Assembly (NCBI RefSeq): GCF_000739775.1
Contig: NZ_BBJH01000021.1
Coordinates: 62,001 to 126,000 of the forward strand
Source of the DNA: Paraburkholderia heleia NBRC 101817
GTDB lineage: Bacteria > Pseudomonadota > Gammaproteobacteria > Burkholderiales > Burkholderiaceae
Length of the DNA: 64,000 bases
Direction: 5' to 3'
Below, piece after piece: positions 46,164 through 55,192 of this stretch. Positions within the stretch are counted from its first letter, which is position 1; each line of letters starts with the position of its first letter. The notes beneath the pieces are model-generated. The model ran no database searches. It saw only the letters and a program-made list of their open reading frames with translations, and was not told the origin of the DNA. Both the position numbers and the translations under genes were made by a program.

Positions 46164-47312
46164 GTGAAAATCACCAGGCTCGAAACCTTCGTCGTCCCGC
46201 CGCGCTGGCTTTTTCTGAAGATCGAAACGGACGAGGGGATCGTCGGCTGGGGCGAGCCGATCGTCGAAGGGCGCGCGCATACGGTCGCCGCCGCCGTCGA
46301 TGAACTCGCCGACTATCTGATCGGCAAGGATCCGCTCCTCATCGAGGACCACTGGCAGGTGATGTATCGCGCGGGCTTCTACCGCGGCGGCCCGATCTCG
46401 ATGAGCGCGATTGCGGGCGTCGATCAGGCGCTCTGGGACATCAAGGGCAAGCATCATGGCGTGCCCGTGCACGCGCTGCTCGGCGGCCAGGTGCGCGACA
46501 GGATCAAGGTGTATTCGTGGATTGGCGGCGACCGTCCGAGCGACGTCGCCAACAACGCACGCGCCGTGGTCGAACGCGGCTTCAAGGCCGTGAAGATGAA
46601 CGGCTCGGAAGAACTGCAGATCATCGACACCTTCGACAAGGTCCAGGGCGTCATCAACAACGTCGCGGCCGTGCGCGAGGCCGTGGGCCCGAACGTCGGC
46701 ATCGGCGTGGACTTTCATGGCCGCGTGCACAAGCCCATGGCCAAGGTGCTCGCGAAGGAACTCGATCCGTTCAAGCTGATGTTCATCGAAGAGCCCGTGC
46801 TCTCGGAGAACGTCGAAGCACTGCGCGACATCGTCAACCAGACCAGCACGCCGATCGCGCTGGGCGAGCGCCTGTATTCGCGCTGGGATTTCAAGCACAT
46901 TCTCGCGGGCGGCTATGTGGACATCATCCAGCCCGACGCCTCGCACGCGGGCGGCATCACCGAGTGCCGCAAGATCGCGGCAATGGCCGAAGCCTATGAC
47001 GTCGCGCTCGCACTGCATTGCCCGCTCGGCCCAATCGCGCTCGCCACCTGCCTGCAGATCGACGCGGTGAGCTACAACGCGTTCATCCAGGAGCAGAGCC
47101 TCGGCATCCACTACAACAAGGGCAACGATCTGCTCGACTACATCAGGAATCCCGAAGTCTTCAAGTACGAAGACGGCTTCGTCTCGATTCCGCAGGGCCC
47201 GGGTCTCGGCATCGACGTGAACGAGGAGAAGGTGCGCGAGATGGCGAAGACTGGTCACCGCTGGCGCAATCCGGTGTGGCGTCACGAAGACGGCAGCGTC
47301 GCCGAATGGTGA
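46164..47312 (+). CDS. dgoD: D-galactonate dehydratase
   Basis: Enolase-superfamily enzyme (382 aa) that dehydrates D-galactonate to 2-keto-3-deoxygalactonate in the De Ley-Doudoroff galactose route. It is very close to E. coli DgoD as I recall it: FLKIETDEGIVGWGEP, YRAGFYRGGPI, ALWDIKGK, the metal ligands in DFHGRV and EEPV, GERLYSRWDFK, HCPLGPIALATC and the ending WRNPVWRHEDGSVAEW. The GTG at 46164 was chosen because it aligns with the DgoD start. Other dgo genes are not in the window. It is divergent from the GntR gene, its likely regulator. Confidence 0.95.
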   Translation: MKITRLETFVVPPRWLFLKIETDEGIVGWGEPIVEGRAHTVAAAVDELADYLIGKDPLLIEDHWQVMYRAGFYRGGPISMSAIAGVDQALWDIKGKHHGVPVHALLGGQVRDRIKVYSWIGGDRPSDVANNARAVVERGFKAVKMNGSEELQIIDTFDKVQGVINNVAAVREAVGPNVGIGVDFHGRVHKPMAKVLAKELDPFKLMFIEEPVLSENVEALRDIVNQTSTPIALGERLYSRWDFKHILAGGYVDIIQPDASHAGGITECRKIAAMAEAYDVALALHCPLGPIALATCLQIDAVSYNAFIQEQSLGIHYNKGNDLLDYIRNPEVFKYEDGFVSIPQGPGLGIDVNEEKVREMAKTGHRWRNPVWRHEDGSVAEW

Positions 47313-47476
47313 TGCGCACATGAATGCCGGTCGCGCGGCGCGCAGCGTAACGTGACGCGCCGGGCATCGCGTGTTTCGACGATGCAACGTTTCGCGTGGC
47401 TTTGCGCTCGAAGGGGCGCGCGCTCGCGAGACGCGCGCGTGGCTTATGTCGTTTGCGCACACAGCCGGTTCATGGA

Positions 47477-47506
47477 GGGCCGCGCCGCGCAAGGCGCGGC
47501 CCTTAT
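47477..47506 (+). terminator. hairpin after dgoD
   Basis: Perfect 10-bp stem GGGCCGCGCC (47477-47486) with GGCGCGGCCC (47493-47502), 6-nt loop, followed by TTAT. It lies about 165 bp after dgoD; a weak or partly Rho-assisted terminator. Confidence 0.5.
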
Positions 47507-47595
47507 CGAATGCACGCGCCGCCAGTGAGCGCCGCCCACTGGTCTGCTCCTTGCTGAATCCTTTGCAATCCAACCTCGGTGTTGCAAAAGACTCC

Positions 47596-47895
47596 ATGGA
47601 CGCGTCGCTTCCCGACTATCTGATCCGCCAACAAGCCGCCGTCGGCTCGCTCGTCGCCTTCGGCTTCCTGCGCGTGCTTGCCGCCGCAATCGCCTTCACG
47701 CGCGGCTGGCGCATTCGCTGGGTCGAGTACGCCGCGATCGGCGCCGCGGCGCTGTGGTGCGCGCCGCAACTGATCGCGCTGATCGCCAATCCAACGTCCG
47801 TGGCCGCGCTCGCGGAACTCGAAGGCAACGCAACGGGCTGCGCCCTCGCCCTCTTCTTCGCACCGATCCTGAGTCACCGGCTCGGCTACGAATAA
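47596..47895 (+). CDS. small membrane protein of unknown function
   Basis: A 99-aa protein with three hydrophobic stretches: residues 12-32 (GSLVAFGFLRVLAAAIAF), 40-64 (VEYAAIGAAALWCAPQLIALIA) and 76-92 (CALALFFAPIL). No known domain is recognised. Codon use looks like neighbouring genes (G/C at third positions), which favours a real gene. The ribosome site is weak. It sits between dgoD and the convergent CopD-family gene, with a hairpin before it suggesting independent transcription. Confidence 0.6.
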   Translation: MDASLPDYLIRQQAAVGSLVAFGFLRVLAAAIAFTRGWRIRWVEYAAIGAAALWCAPQLIALIANPTSVAALAELEGNATGCALALFFAPILSHRLGYE

Positions 47896-47912
47896 GGCGC
47901 AGCGACAACGTT

Positions 47913-48839
47913 TCAGCCCTGCAACACGTAGGCCGGCACGCTGTGCGCGAGCGCGGCCGCGGTCACGAGCACGCCGATCATCACGATCGCTTCGAGATGG
48001 ATCACGTTGACGAAACGGCGCGCCGCCGCTGTCGACGCCGCGCGCCGCAACTCGGGCATCGCCACGAGCCGGTTGAAGCCGCCCATCGCGAGCGCGAGCG
48101 CAACGAGCACGGCCTTGAGCATCAGCACGCGGCCCCACGTGCTGCCGACGATGGCGTCGAGCGAGCCGCCGCTGCCGCGCAGCGCGTCGAACACGCCCGT
48201 CGCGATCACGAAGCCCACCGCGAAGAACGCCACGTTCGAAATCTGGCCCGCCGTGCGGATCAGTACGCCGCGTGCCGTCGATGCGCCGAGCGCCGGCAGC
48301 ACGGCAAGCCCCCCCGCCATGACGATGCCGCTCCACGCGCTCGCGCTGAGCAAATGAAGGGTATGCAGCCCGAGCGCGGCCGAGGCGAAGCCCGCATCGG
48401 CGGCATGGCCGAGCCCCGCGCGCCCCGCGGCGATGGCGACGAGCGCGAGCCACAGCACGCCGTCGCGCGCCACACTCGAAGGTGCGAACGCGCAACCGAG
48501 CAGCACGAGCGCGCCGACGAACGCGACAGTCCACGCGTGGCCGACGTGCGTTTGCGAAAGCACCGTGCCGACCACGCCGAACGCGCTGGGCAACGACTCG
48601 CCGCTGACCGACGCGCTCTCGTACAGCATCCACATGACGAGCGCCGCCACGAGCACGAATGCCGCGGCGCGCAGCGAGCGTTGCGCACGCAGCCATGCGA
48701 GGCGCGCGGGCGCGACGGCCGTGCGGCCGTCCTTGTCGAGCCACGCGCCGTAGAACGCCGAGCCGAGCGCGAATGCGTAGGCAATGTTGACAATGGCCGC
48801 CATGGCGACCTGCCCGATCCAGAGCCAGTCAGCTTTCAT
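47913..48839 (-). CDS. copD: CopD-family copper resistance membrane protein
   Basis: Inner-membrane protein of 308 aa with about eight helices. The CopD domain is seen in the second half: LGLHTLHLLSASAWSGIVMAGG has the conserved His-x-x-His pattern and Trp, and the last helices contain FVNVIHLEAIVMIGVLV with another conserved His. CopD is thought to move copper into the cytoplasm with the periplasmic CopC. No copC or copper ATPase is adjacent, so the metal role is inferred from family alone. The start at 48839 has GAGG upstream. Confidence 0.85.
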   Translation of the reverse strand: MKADWLWIGQVAMAAIVNIAYAFALGSAFYGAWLDKDGRTAVAPARLAWLRAQRSLRAAAFVLVAALVMWMLYESASVSGESLPSAFGVVGTVLSQTHVGHAWTVAFVGALVLLGCAFAPSSVARDGVLWLALVAIAAGRAGLGHAADAGFASAALGLHTLHLLSASAWSGIVMAGGLAVLPALGASTARGVLIRTAGQISNVAFFAVGFVIATGVFDALRGSGGSLDAIVGSTWGRVLMLKAVLVALALAMGGFNRLVAMPELRRAASTAAARRFVNVIHLEAIVMIGVLVTAAALAHSVPAYVLQG

Positions 48840-49446
48840 CGGACCTCGCCCTCCCGCGCAGTGCGGGTCGCACGGACTTCGCGCGAAGTGGATCGGTCGG
48901 CTTGATGCAACGATAGGGAAAGTGCAATTGGAGTCATCGAGACAAGTGGCAAGGAAACAACATGAAAACAGCAACAACAGCACGCAGACGCTTCACCTCG
49001 CGTCCCGCCAGGGTGCCTGCTTCGATAGCCGCCGCGCCGTTCGGTTCAATGCCGGCTCGATGCGGCGTCAACGCGCATTGCATGCGCGGGCATCGAGCCG
49101 GCGCACGAGAGCGCACGCGGCGGCGCCATGCGCCCGGCATCAGGTCATGCATGCGCCCAGCAGCAAACGGCTCGCCGAGTGTGGCGCGGGTGCGGGACAA
49201 CCCCGTGTCACCGATCGGCGAACAGGTGCAGAATCATAACCGGCACCGACGCGACGATCGGCCGCAAGCCTGTCGCGGTGGCGCCTCGAGGCATCGGAGG
49301 GCGCTTGTGGCGCATGTGGCAAATGGTCACTACGAGTTCCCGATGCTAGAATCTGCTGCGTCGCCGCAGCGCGCCCGGTCTTCTGTTTTCATCGCGCGCA
49401 GCCTGGAAGCCGGGCCGTTCGAAGCCTGGTCAGGTCCACGATAAAG
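48840..49446. other. 607-bp intergenic region between copD and cytochrome operon
   Basis: Divergent region with no credible gene. A frame at 48962-49444 begins with a fair ribosome site (AAGGAAAC) but encodes an Arg/Pro-rich, feature-free peptide and is not called. A possible -10, TAGAAT (49347-49352), lies about 95 bp upstream of the cytochrome genes with TGGTCA at the -35 position. Confidence 0.45.
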
Positions 49447-50214
49447 ATGGAGTTACGCGTGTCCCCAAGACGTATCTTCCGGCCACTCATTCCGCTCGTC
49501 GCGCCTTTGGCAGCAGCACTTTTGCTCGGGACGACCGGCGTTCTCAGCGCTGCATATGCCCAGACGGCGGCCTCCGCGCCGCAGCCCAAAGCCCCCGACA
49601 CGATCGCCGCACGCGTGCAGGGCTGCACCGCGTGCCACGGCGCGCATGGGCAGGGCACCGACAACGACTATTTCCCGCGTCTCGCCGGCAAACCGGCCGA
49701 GTACCTGTTCAACCAGCTAATGAACTTCCGCGAGGGGCGCCGCAAGTACCCCCCGATGAATTATCTGGTCACCTATCTCTCCGACGACTACCTGCACGAG
49801 ATCGCGACGTTCTTCTCGCAGCAGCGGCCGCCCTACCCACCGCCCGCGAAACCTTCGGTCGGCAGCGACACGCTGGCGCGCGGTCAGCAGATCGTCCTGC
49901 ATGGCGACGCGGCCAAGCAGGTGCCCGCCTGCGCGGCCTGTCACGGCGCGAAGCTTACCGGCATGGAGCCTGCCATTCCGGGTCTGGTCGGCCTGCACAT
50001 GGATTACATCAGCGCGCAGATCGGCGCATGGCGCTCGGGCTCGCGCCATGCGAAGGCGCCTGACTGCATGCATGAGATCGCCACGCGTCTCACCGACGAA
50101 GACGTGAACGCGGTTGCGGCCTGGCTCTCCACGCAGAGCGCGCCGCAGAACCCCGTGCCGGCGCCGGCTGGCTCACTCAAGACGCCGCTTGCCTGCGGCA
50201 GCGAACCGCAATAA
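49447..50214 (+). CDS. diheme cytochrome c (c4-like)
   Basis: Periplasmic electron carrier of 255 aa. A signal peptide (APLAAALLLGTTGVLSAAYAQ) is followed by two class I cytochrome domains with heme-binding CTACH in the first half and CAACH in the second. Methionines suited as sixth ligands follow in each domain (PPMNY and KLTGMEP). Two similar domains joined by a linker match cytochrome c4. The ATG at 49447 gives a longer basic lead; GTG at 49459 is possible. The triheme cytochrome gene starts 22 bp downstream, so they form an operon. Confidence 0.9.
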   Translation: MELRVSPRRIFRPLIPLVAPLAAALLLGTTGVLSAAYAQTAASAPQPKAPDTIAARVQGCTACHGAHGQGTDNDYFPRLAGKPAEYLFNQLMNFREGRRKYPPMNYLVTYLSDDYLHEIATFFSQQRPPYPPPAKPSVGSDTLARGQQIVLHGDAAKQVPACAACHGAKLTGMEPAIPGLVGLHMDYISAQIGAWRSGSRHAKAPDCMHEIATRLTDEDVNAVAAWLSTQSAPQNPVPAPAGSLKTPLACGSEPQ

Positions 50215-50236
50215 GGCGCCGGGGGAGACAGCCAAT

Positions 50237-51532
50237 ATGAACCGCAAGTCCCTGTTCGCACTTTCCGCCGTCATCGTGGCCGCCGCTGCGGCTCTCGTAC
50301 CGGTGCTCTGGTCGGGCACCCACTATCTGCACAATGGCGCCGCGCAGGCCGCAACGCCCGTCGACCAGGCCGATCTCATCAAGAAGGGCGAGTACCTCGC
50401 GCGCGCCGGCGACTGTATCGCCTGCCACACCGTGCGCGGCGGCCAGATGTTCGCGGGCGGCCTGCCGATGGCCACGCCGTTCGGCACGCTCTACACCCCC
50501 AACATCACGCCCGACGATCAGTACGGCATCGGCAAGTGGAGTGCAGACGACTTCTATCGCGCCATGCACACGGGCCGCTCGAAGGACGGCAGCCTGCTCT
50601 ATCCGGCGTTCCCGTTCGCGAGCTACACCAAGGTCACGCGCGCCGACGCCGACGCGATCTTCGCCTATTTGCGCTCGGTCCCGCCGGTCAACGTGCCTAG
50701 CCGCCCGCATGAACTCAAGTTCCCGTTCAACAACCGCAACCTGCTGATCGGCTGGCGCACGCTGTTCTTCCGCGAGGGCGAATACAAGCCCGATCCGACC
50801 AAGTCGGTCGAATGGAACCGCGGCGCGTATCTCGTGGAAGGCCTCGGCCACTGCGGCATGTGCCATACGTCCATCAACGCCGTGGGTGGCCCGGTCAACT
50901 CGGCGGCCTTCGCGGGCGGCCTGATCCCGCTGCAGAACTGGTACGCGCCTTCGCTCACATCGAGCGAAGGCGGCCTCGGCGACTGGGACATCAAGGACAT
51001 CGCAAGCCTCCTGAAGACCGGCGTTTCCGAGCGCGGGGCCGTGTTCGGTCCGATGGCGGATGTGATCCACAACAGCCTGCAATACCTCTCGGATGACGAC
51101 ATCCACGCGATGGCCTCGTATCTGAAGACCATCCCGCAGAAGAAGGAAGCGCCCGAAACGATGCAGATGGAGACGTCCGAAGCGTTCGGCGGCGAACTCT
51201 TGCAGCAAGGTCAGAAGATCTACCATGACCAGTGTGCGAAGTGCCACGCGGAGAACGGTCTCGGCATGCCGCCGAACTTCCCGCCGCTTGCGAACAACCA
51301 GTCGATCCAGATGCATTCGGCCGTGAACCCGATCCGCATGGTGCTCAACGGCGGCTATCCGCCGAGCACGGGGGGCAATCCGCGCCCGTACGGCATGCCG
51401 CCGTTCGCGCAGTCGCTCTCGAACCAGGAGGTTGCGGCGGTGGTGACGTTCATCCGCATGTCCTGGGGCAACAAGGGCACGCCGGTGTCCCCGCAGCAGG
51501 TTGCCGACCTGCGCTCGTCTCCGCTCGACTGA
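50237..51532 (+). CDS. triheme cytochrome c, alcohol/gluconate dehydrogenase subunit type
   Basis: Periplasmic or membrane-attached electron-transfer protein of 431 aa. An N-terminal hydrophobic segment (LFALSAVIVAAAAALVPVLW) acts as signal or anchor. Three heme sites are present: CIACH near residue 72, CGMCH in the middle and CAKCH toward the C-terminus. The order and length match the cytochrome subunits (AdhB and GndC types) of membrane dehydrogenases that feed ubiquinone. No flavoprotein or PQQ dehydrogenase is adjacent, so its electron donor is unknown. It follows the c4-like gene in the same operon. Confidence 0.9.
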   Translation: MNRKSLFALSAVIVAAAAALVPVLWSGTHYLHNGAAQAATPVDQADLIKKGEYLARAGDCIACHTVRGGQMFAGGLPMATPFGTLYTPNITPDDQYGIGKWSADDFYRAMHTGRSKDGSLLYPAFPFASYTKVTRADADAIFAYLRSVPPVNVPSRPHELKFPFNNRNLLIGWRTLFFREGEYKPDPTKSVEWNRGAYLVEGLGHCGMCHTSINAVGGPVNSAAFAGGLIPLQNWYAPSLTSSEGGLGDWDIKDIASLLKTGVSERGAVFGPMADVIHNSLQYLSDDDIHAMASYLKTIPQKKEAPETMQMETSEAFGGELLQQGQKIYHDQCAKCHAENGLGMPPNFPPLANNQSIQMHSAVNPIRMVLNGGYPPSTGGNPRPYGMPPFAQSLSNQEVAAVVTFIRMSWGNKGTPVSPQQVADLRSSPLD

Positions 51533-51563
51533 CGCTCCTTTGTTATAGTGGCGGTTGCCTGAT

Positions 51564-51600
51564 AAGGGCGCAGTCGGCGAACACGCGGGCTGCGCCCTTC
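51564..51600 (+). terminator. probable terminator after the cytochrome operon
   Basis: A 10-bp stem AAGGGCGCAG (51564-51573) with CTGCGCCCTT (51590-51599), 16-nt loop, 32 bp after the stop. The tail CGCTATTT is T-poor, so strength is moderate. Confidence 0.6.
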
Positions 51601-51750
51601 GCTATTTGGCGCCGGGGCCGTGTGGTGAAAACGGTTCCGTGGCCCGTCAGGCCTGGTTTTGAACGCTGCGCTCGAGCACGGCGCCGCACGGCGGTGGAAC
51701 ACGGTTCCGCAAGCGCGCGTTGCGCTCAAGAAGAACAAGGAGTGGTCGTC

Positions 51751-52371
51751 ATGCACGCCGGTGAGCGTCTGAACAGCATTACTCACCTCGTGGGCGCGAT
51801 GTTGTCGGTAGCGGGGCTCGTCTCGCTCGTGACGCTCGCGGCGCTGGATCACGACGCCTGGAAGGTCGTGAGCTTTGCGGTATACGGGGCGATGTTGTGC
51901 GCGCTGTACACGATCTCGACGCTGTATCACGGCGTGCGCGGCCTCCGCCTGAAGGCAGTGCTGCAAAAGTGCGACCATGCCGCGATCTATCTGCTCATCG
52001 CGGGCAGCTATACTCCGTTCACGCTGGTGACGCTGCGTGGGCCCTGGGGCTGGTCGCTCTTCGGCGTGAGCTGGGGGCTCGCGGTCCTTGGCATCGTTCA
52101 GGAACTCACGCTCGGGCGGCGCACGAGAGTACTTTCGATGGTGCTCTACGTGGTGATGGGCTGGCTCGCGGTGGTGGCGGTTCGCCCGCTCGTCGAAGCC
52201 TTGCCGGCCGCGGGCACGGCGTGGCTGCTGACCGGTGGCGTCATTTACAGCGCCGGCATTTATTTTTTCGTCAATGACGAGCGCATCCGGCACGGACATG
52301 GAATCTGGCATCTGTTCGTACTCGCCGGGAGCGTCTGTCAATTCGTGAGCGTCGCGCGCTACGTCGCGTGA
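51751..52371 (+). CDS. hemolysin III / YqfA family membrane protein
   Basis: Seven-helix membrane protein of 206 aa in the hemolysin III-progestin receptor superfamily. Conserved residues are visible: ERLNSITHLVGA in helix 1, STLYHG after helix 2, CDHAAIYLLIAGSYTPF and the C-terminal HGHGIWHLFVLAGS with histidines that probably bind zinc. Despite the name, most bacterial members are not toxins and their role is unsettled. The start at 51751 has AAGGAG 8 nt upstream. Confidence 0.93.
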   Translation: MHAGERLNSITHLVGAMLSVAGLVSLVTLAALDHDAWKVVSFAVYGAMLCALYTISTLYHGVRGLRLKAVLQKCDHAAIYLLIAGSYTPFTLVTLRGPWGWSLFGVSWGLAVLGIVQELTLGRRTRVLSMVLYVVMGWLAVVAVRPLVEALPAAGTAWLLTGGVIYSAGIYFFVNDERIRHGHGIWHLFVLAGSVCQFVSVARYVA

Positions 52372-52625
52372 CGCGTCAATGCGAAGACATCGTACGGCCG
52401 CCGCAGTGTCCGCGGCTGCACGATGCAACGTGACGCCAGACGACGGGTCTCGATAGACCCGTCCGTTCCATGAAGAAAAAACGCGGCGCGCGCACTGGCG
52501 CGCCGTCCGAACAACGCGAAAAGGCGGCTTCACCGGGCGCATTCGAACCCGGCAACTGCCTGGCTGCGCAGCGCGCCTTCGGGCCGCGAAGCGCCGCCCG
52601 CGCTACTGCAATACAACAGGTGTTT

Positions 52626-54263
52626 ATGTCTTTCGATTCTCTCGGCTTGTCCGAACCGCTGGTCCGCGCAGTCAACGAACTGGGGTACAGCACGCCCACG
52701 CCTATCCAGGCGCAAGCCATTCCCGCCGTGCTCGGCGGCGGCGACCTGCTCGCCGGCGCGCAAACCGGCACCGGCAAGACCGCTGGCTTCACGCTGCCGA
52801 TCCTGCAGCGCCTCACGGACATGCCGCCGGCAGCGGGTGGCAAGCGCGTCGTGCGCGCGCTGATCCTCACGCCCACGCGCGAACTGGCCGCGCAGGTCGA
52901 AGAAAGCGTGCGCGCCTATGGCAAGTATCTGAAGCTCAAGTCCACGGTGATGTTCGGCGGTGTCGGCATCCATCCGCAGATCGACGCGCTCAGGCGCGGC
53001 GTGGATATCGTGGTCGCGACGCCGGGCCGCCTGCTCGATCACATGCAGCAAAAGACGATCGATCTTTCGCAGCTCGACATTCTCGTGCTCGACGAAGCCG
53101 ACCGCATGCTCGACATGGGCTTCATCCACGACATCAAGCGCGTGCTCGCGAAGCTCCCGCCCAAGCGCCAGAACCTGCTCTTCTCGGCCACCTTCGCCGA
53201 TGAGATCAAGGCGCTCGCCGACAGCCTGCTCGACTCGCCCGCACTCATCGAAGTCGCGCGCCGCAATACCACGGCCGAAACCGTGGCGCAGAAGATCCAC
53301 CCCGTCGACCGCGACCGCAAGCGCGACCTGCTCACGCATCTGATCCGCCAGCACAACTGGTTTCAGGTGCTTGTGTTCACGCGCACCAAGCACGGCGCGA
53401 ACCGCCTCGCCGAACAGCTCACGAAGGACGGCATCAGTGCCCTCGCGATTCACGGCAACAAGAGCCAGTCGGCACGCACGCGCGCCTTGAGCGAGTTCAA
53501 GGACGGCACGCTCCAGGTGCTCGTCGCCACCGACATCGCCGCGCGCGGGATCGATATCGATCAACTTCCGCACGTCGTCAACTACGATCTGCCGAACGTG
53601 CCCGAGGACTACGTGCACCGCATCGGCCGCACCGGCCGCGCGGGCGCGACGGGTGAAGCCGTGTCGCTCGTGTGCGTGGACGAGCATCAACTGCTCAAGG
53701 ACATCGAGAAGCTCATCAAGCGCGCGGTGCCCCAGGAGGTCATTGCCGGCTTCGAGCCGGATCCGAACGCGAAGCCTGAGCCGATCCAGCGCCGCAGCCA
53801 GCCCCAAGGGCGCTCGCCGCGCCAGGGGCAAGGCCAGGGCCGCGGTGCGTCGAAAGGCGCGGATGCCGCGAACGGCGGCCGCCCCGCGCAGGCGCGCGAA
53901 CCGCGCGAGCCGCGTGAGCCGCGCGGCGGCAACCGCGGCGAGGGCAACCGGGAAAGCGGCCGTGACGGCAACCGCTCGCATGCAGCCAACGGTGGCGGCA
54001 ACGGCGGCCAGCGCCCGGCCAAGCCCGCCTCGAACGGCAGCGGCATGCGCACCGCCAAACCCGTGAAGCAGCAAGGCGCCAATCACGGCGCACAAGGCGA
54101 GCGCGGCGAGCATACGCGCCGCGAAAGCCAGCGCGGCGTTTCGCACGAGAGCGCACTGGGCCGCCCGCAACAACGCAAGCCGCAAGGCAACCCGGGCGCG
54201 CTGCTCGGCGGCCGCCCGGGCGGCAATTCGCGTCGCGACGGCAACGGCCAGCGCGATCGCTGA
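52626..54263 (+). CDS. rhlE: DEAD-box RNA helicase RhlE
   Basis: ATP-dependent RNA helicase (545 aa) involved in ribosome maturation and RNA turnover. All helicase motifs are present: Q motif region TPTPIQAQAIP, AQTGTGKT, PTRELA, DEAD in VLDEADRMLDMGF, SAT, and the second domain with RGIDIDQLPHVVNYDLP and HRIGRTGR. The last 150 or so residues are an Arg, Gly, Asn and Gln-rich disordered tail typical of RNA-binding RhlE in Burkholderiaceae. The start at 52626 has AGGTG upstream and the usual MSFDSLGLSE; the frame extends 52 codons further up without family similarity. Confidence 0.95.
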   Translation: MSFDSLGLSEPLVRAVNELGYSTPTPIQAQAIPAVLGGGDLLAGAQTGTGKTAGFTLPILQRLTDMPPAAGGKRVVRALILTPTRELAAQVEESVRAYGKYLKLKSTVMFGGVGIHPQIDALRRGVDIVVATPGRLLDHMQQKTIDLSQLDILVLDEADRMLDMGFIHDIKRVLAKLPPKRQNLLFSATFADEIKALADSLLDSPALIEVARRNTTAETVAQKIHPVDRDRKRDLLTHLIRQHNWFQVLVFTRTKHGANRLAEQLTKDGISALAIHGNKSQSARTRALSEFKDGTLQVLVATDIAARGIDIDQLPHVVNYDLPNVPEDYVHRIGRTGRAGATGEAVSLVCVDEHQLLKDIEKLIKRAVPQEVIAGFEPDPNAKPEPIQRRSQPQGRSPRQGQGQGRGASKGADAANGGRPAQAREPREPREPRGGNRGEGNRESGRDGNRSHAANGGGNGGQRPAKPASNGSGMRTAKPVKQQGANHGAQGERGEHTRRESQRGVSHESALGRPQQRKPQGNPGALLGGRPGGNSRRDGNGQRDR

Positions 54264-54281
54264 TCTTCGCGTCCGGAAACG

Positions 54282-54310
54282 AAAAAGCCCGCTCCGGCAG
54301 CGGGCTTTTT
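54282..54310. terminator. bidirectional intrinsic terminator between rhlE and ferritin-like gene
   Basis: Stem AGCCCGCT (54286-54293) with AGCGGGCT (54299-54306), a short CCGGC loop, flanked by AAAAA and TTTTT, so it can end both convergent genes. Confidence 0.88.
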
Positions 54311-54358
54311 GTTTTCGCGGGCCGTTGTCCCAGGGCCCGTTATCAGCGTGAACAGGCC

Positions 54359-55192
54359 CTAGCGGAAGAAGACGTGTTGCGTGATCTTCGCGAGCGGATA
54401 GTGCACGCCGGGCCGGATCTTCGCGGGCAGGTTGAGCGGCTTGAGCAGCATCTTCACGCACATGTCGGCGGAAAGATTGTGGCGCACCAGCTTGTTCACG
54501 CGCGCGGTGAGTTCGCGGCTATAGGCTTCGTCGCGCACGCGCTCGGGGTAGCGGCCCGCGTACACATGGCGCAGCGCGATCTCGGAATCCTCGTTCTTGA
54601 TTTCCATCACGCGGCGCATGAGCGCGCCGAGCACGGCGAGACGCCCGTGTCCTTCTATCTGGTTGTACTTCTTGAAGTAGCTGAAAAAGTGCTTGTAGTG
54701 GCGTACTTCGTCGCTGCGAATGTTGTCGGTAATTTCCTTGAGCACGGGCTCATCCGAACATTCGCCGATCGCGCGGTAGAGCGTGGCGGTGCCGGTTTCG
54801 ACGACGCAGCGCGCGACCATTTCGAGCGCTCGCGTTTTCTCGAACTCCTCGAACGAACAGGTCTTCGAATACTCTTCGATGAAGGTCTGAAACGCCGCGT
54901 CCCAGTCGAACTCGGGCCACACGTACTGGATGTACGTCTTCAGCGCGCGCCCATGCTGAAGCTCCTCGGGCTCCCATTCGCGGTTGAGCCACTCGGAGAC
55001 CTCGGGGTCGCCGTTGAAGAACACGTTCAGGTTGCTCGTGTAAAGGTCAGAACCGCTTTCAATGAACGAAGAGGCGGCGAGGAGCAACATCAGGTCTTCG
55101 TTGGCGGCAGCGCGTTGACGGTCGATACGTGTGAGATCGATGTCTTCGATGCGCCAGGGCATCACATGGCGAGGCTCATTGTCGTTACGCAT
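54359..55192 (-). CDS. ferritin-like di-iron protein, acyl-ACP desaturase-related
   Basis: Soluble, mostly helical protein of 277 aa. Two ExxH-type metal motifs, one in WEPEELQHGR and one in IRSDEVRHYKHF, plus Glu residues in helices such as SSFIESGSDLY and ARCVVETGTATLY, point to a ferritin-like di-iron site. The spacing and text recall acyl-ACP desaturase relatives and similar oxidases. The reaction and partner are unknown, and no lipid gene is adjacent. GGAGTAGG precedes the ATG. Its 3' end shares a bidirectional terminator with rhlE. Confidence 0.75.
   Translation of the reverse strand: MRNDNEPRHVMPWRIEDIDLTRIDRQRAAANEDLMLLLAASSFIESGSDLYTSNLNVFFNGDPEVSEWLNREWEPEELQHGRALKTYIQYVWPEFDWDAAFQTFIEEYSKTCSFEEFEKTRALEMVARCVVETGTATLYRAIGECSDEPVLKEITDNIRSDEVRHYKHFFSYFKKYNQIEGHGRLAVLGALMRRVMEIKNEDSEIALRHVYAGRYPERVRDEAYSRELTARVNKLVRHNLSADMCVKMLLKPLNLPAKIRPGVHYPLAKITQHVFFR

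Noticed and set aside
48962..49444. Possible 160-aa gene upstream of the cytochrome operon
   Set aside because: It has a fair ribosome site, but the peptide is Arg/Pro-rich without domains, and the codons do not show the G/C third-position pattern of real genes here.
52470..52625. N-terminal extension of RhlE
   Set aside because: The extra 52 residues are not family-like, and a ribosome site lies before MSFDSLGL.
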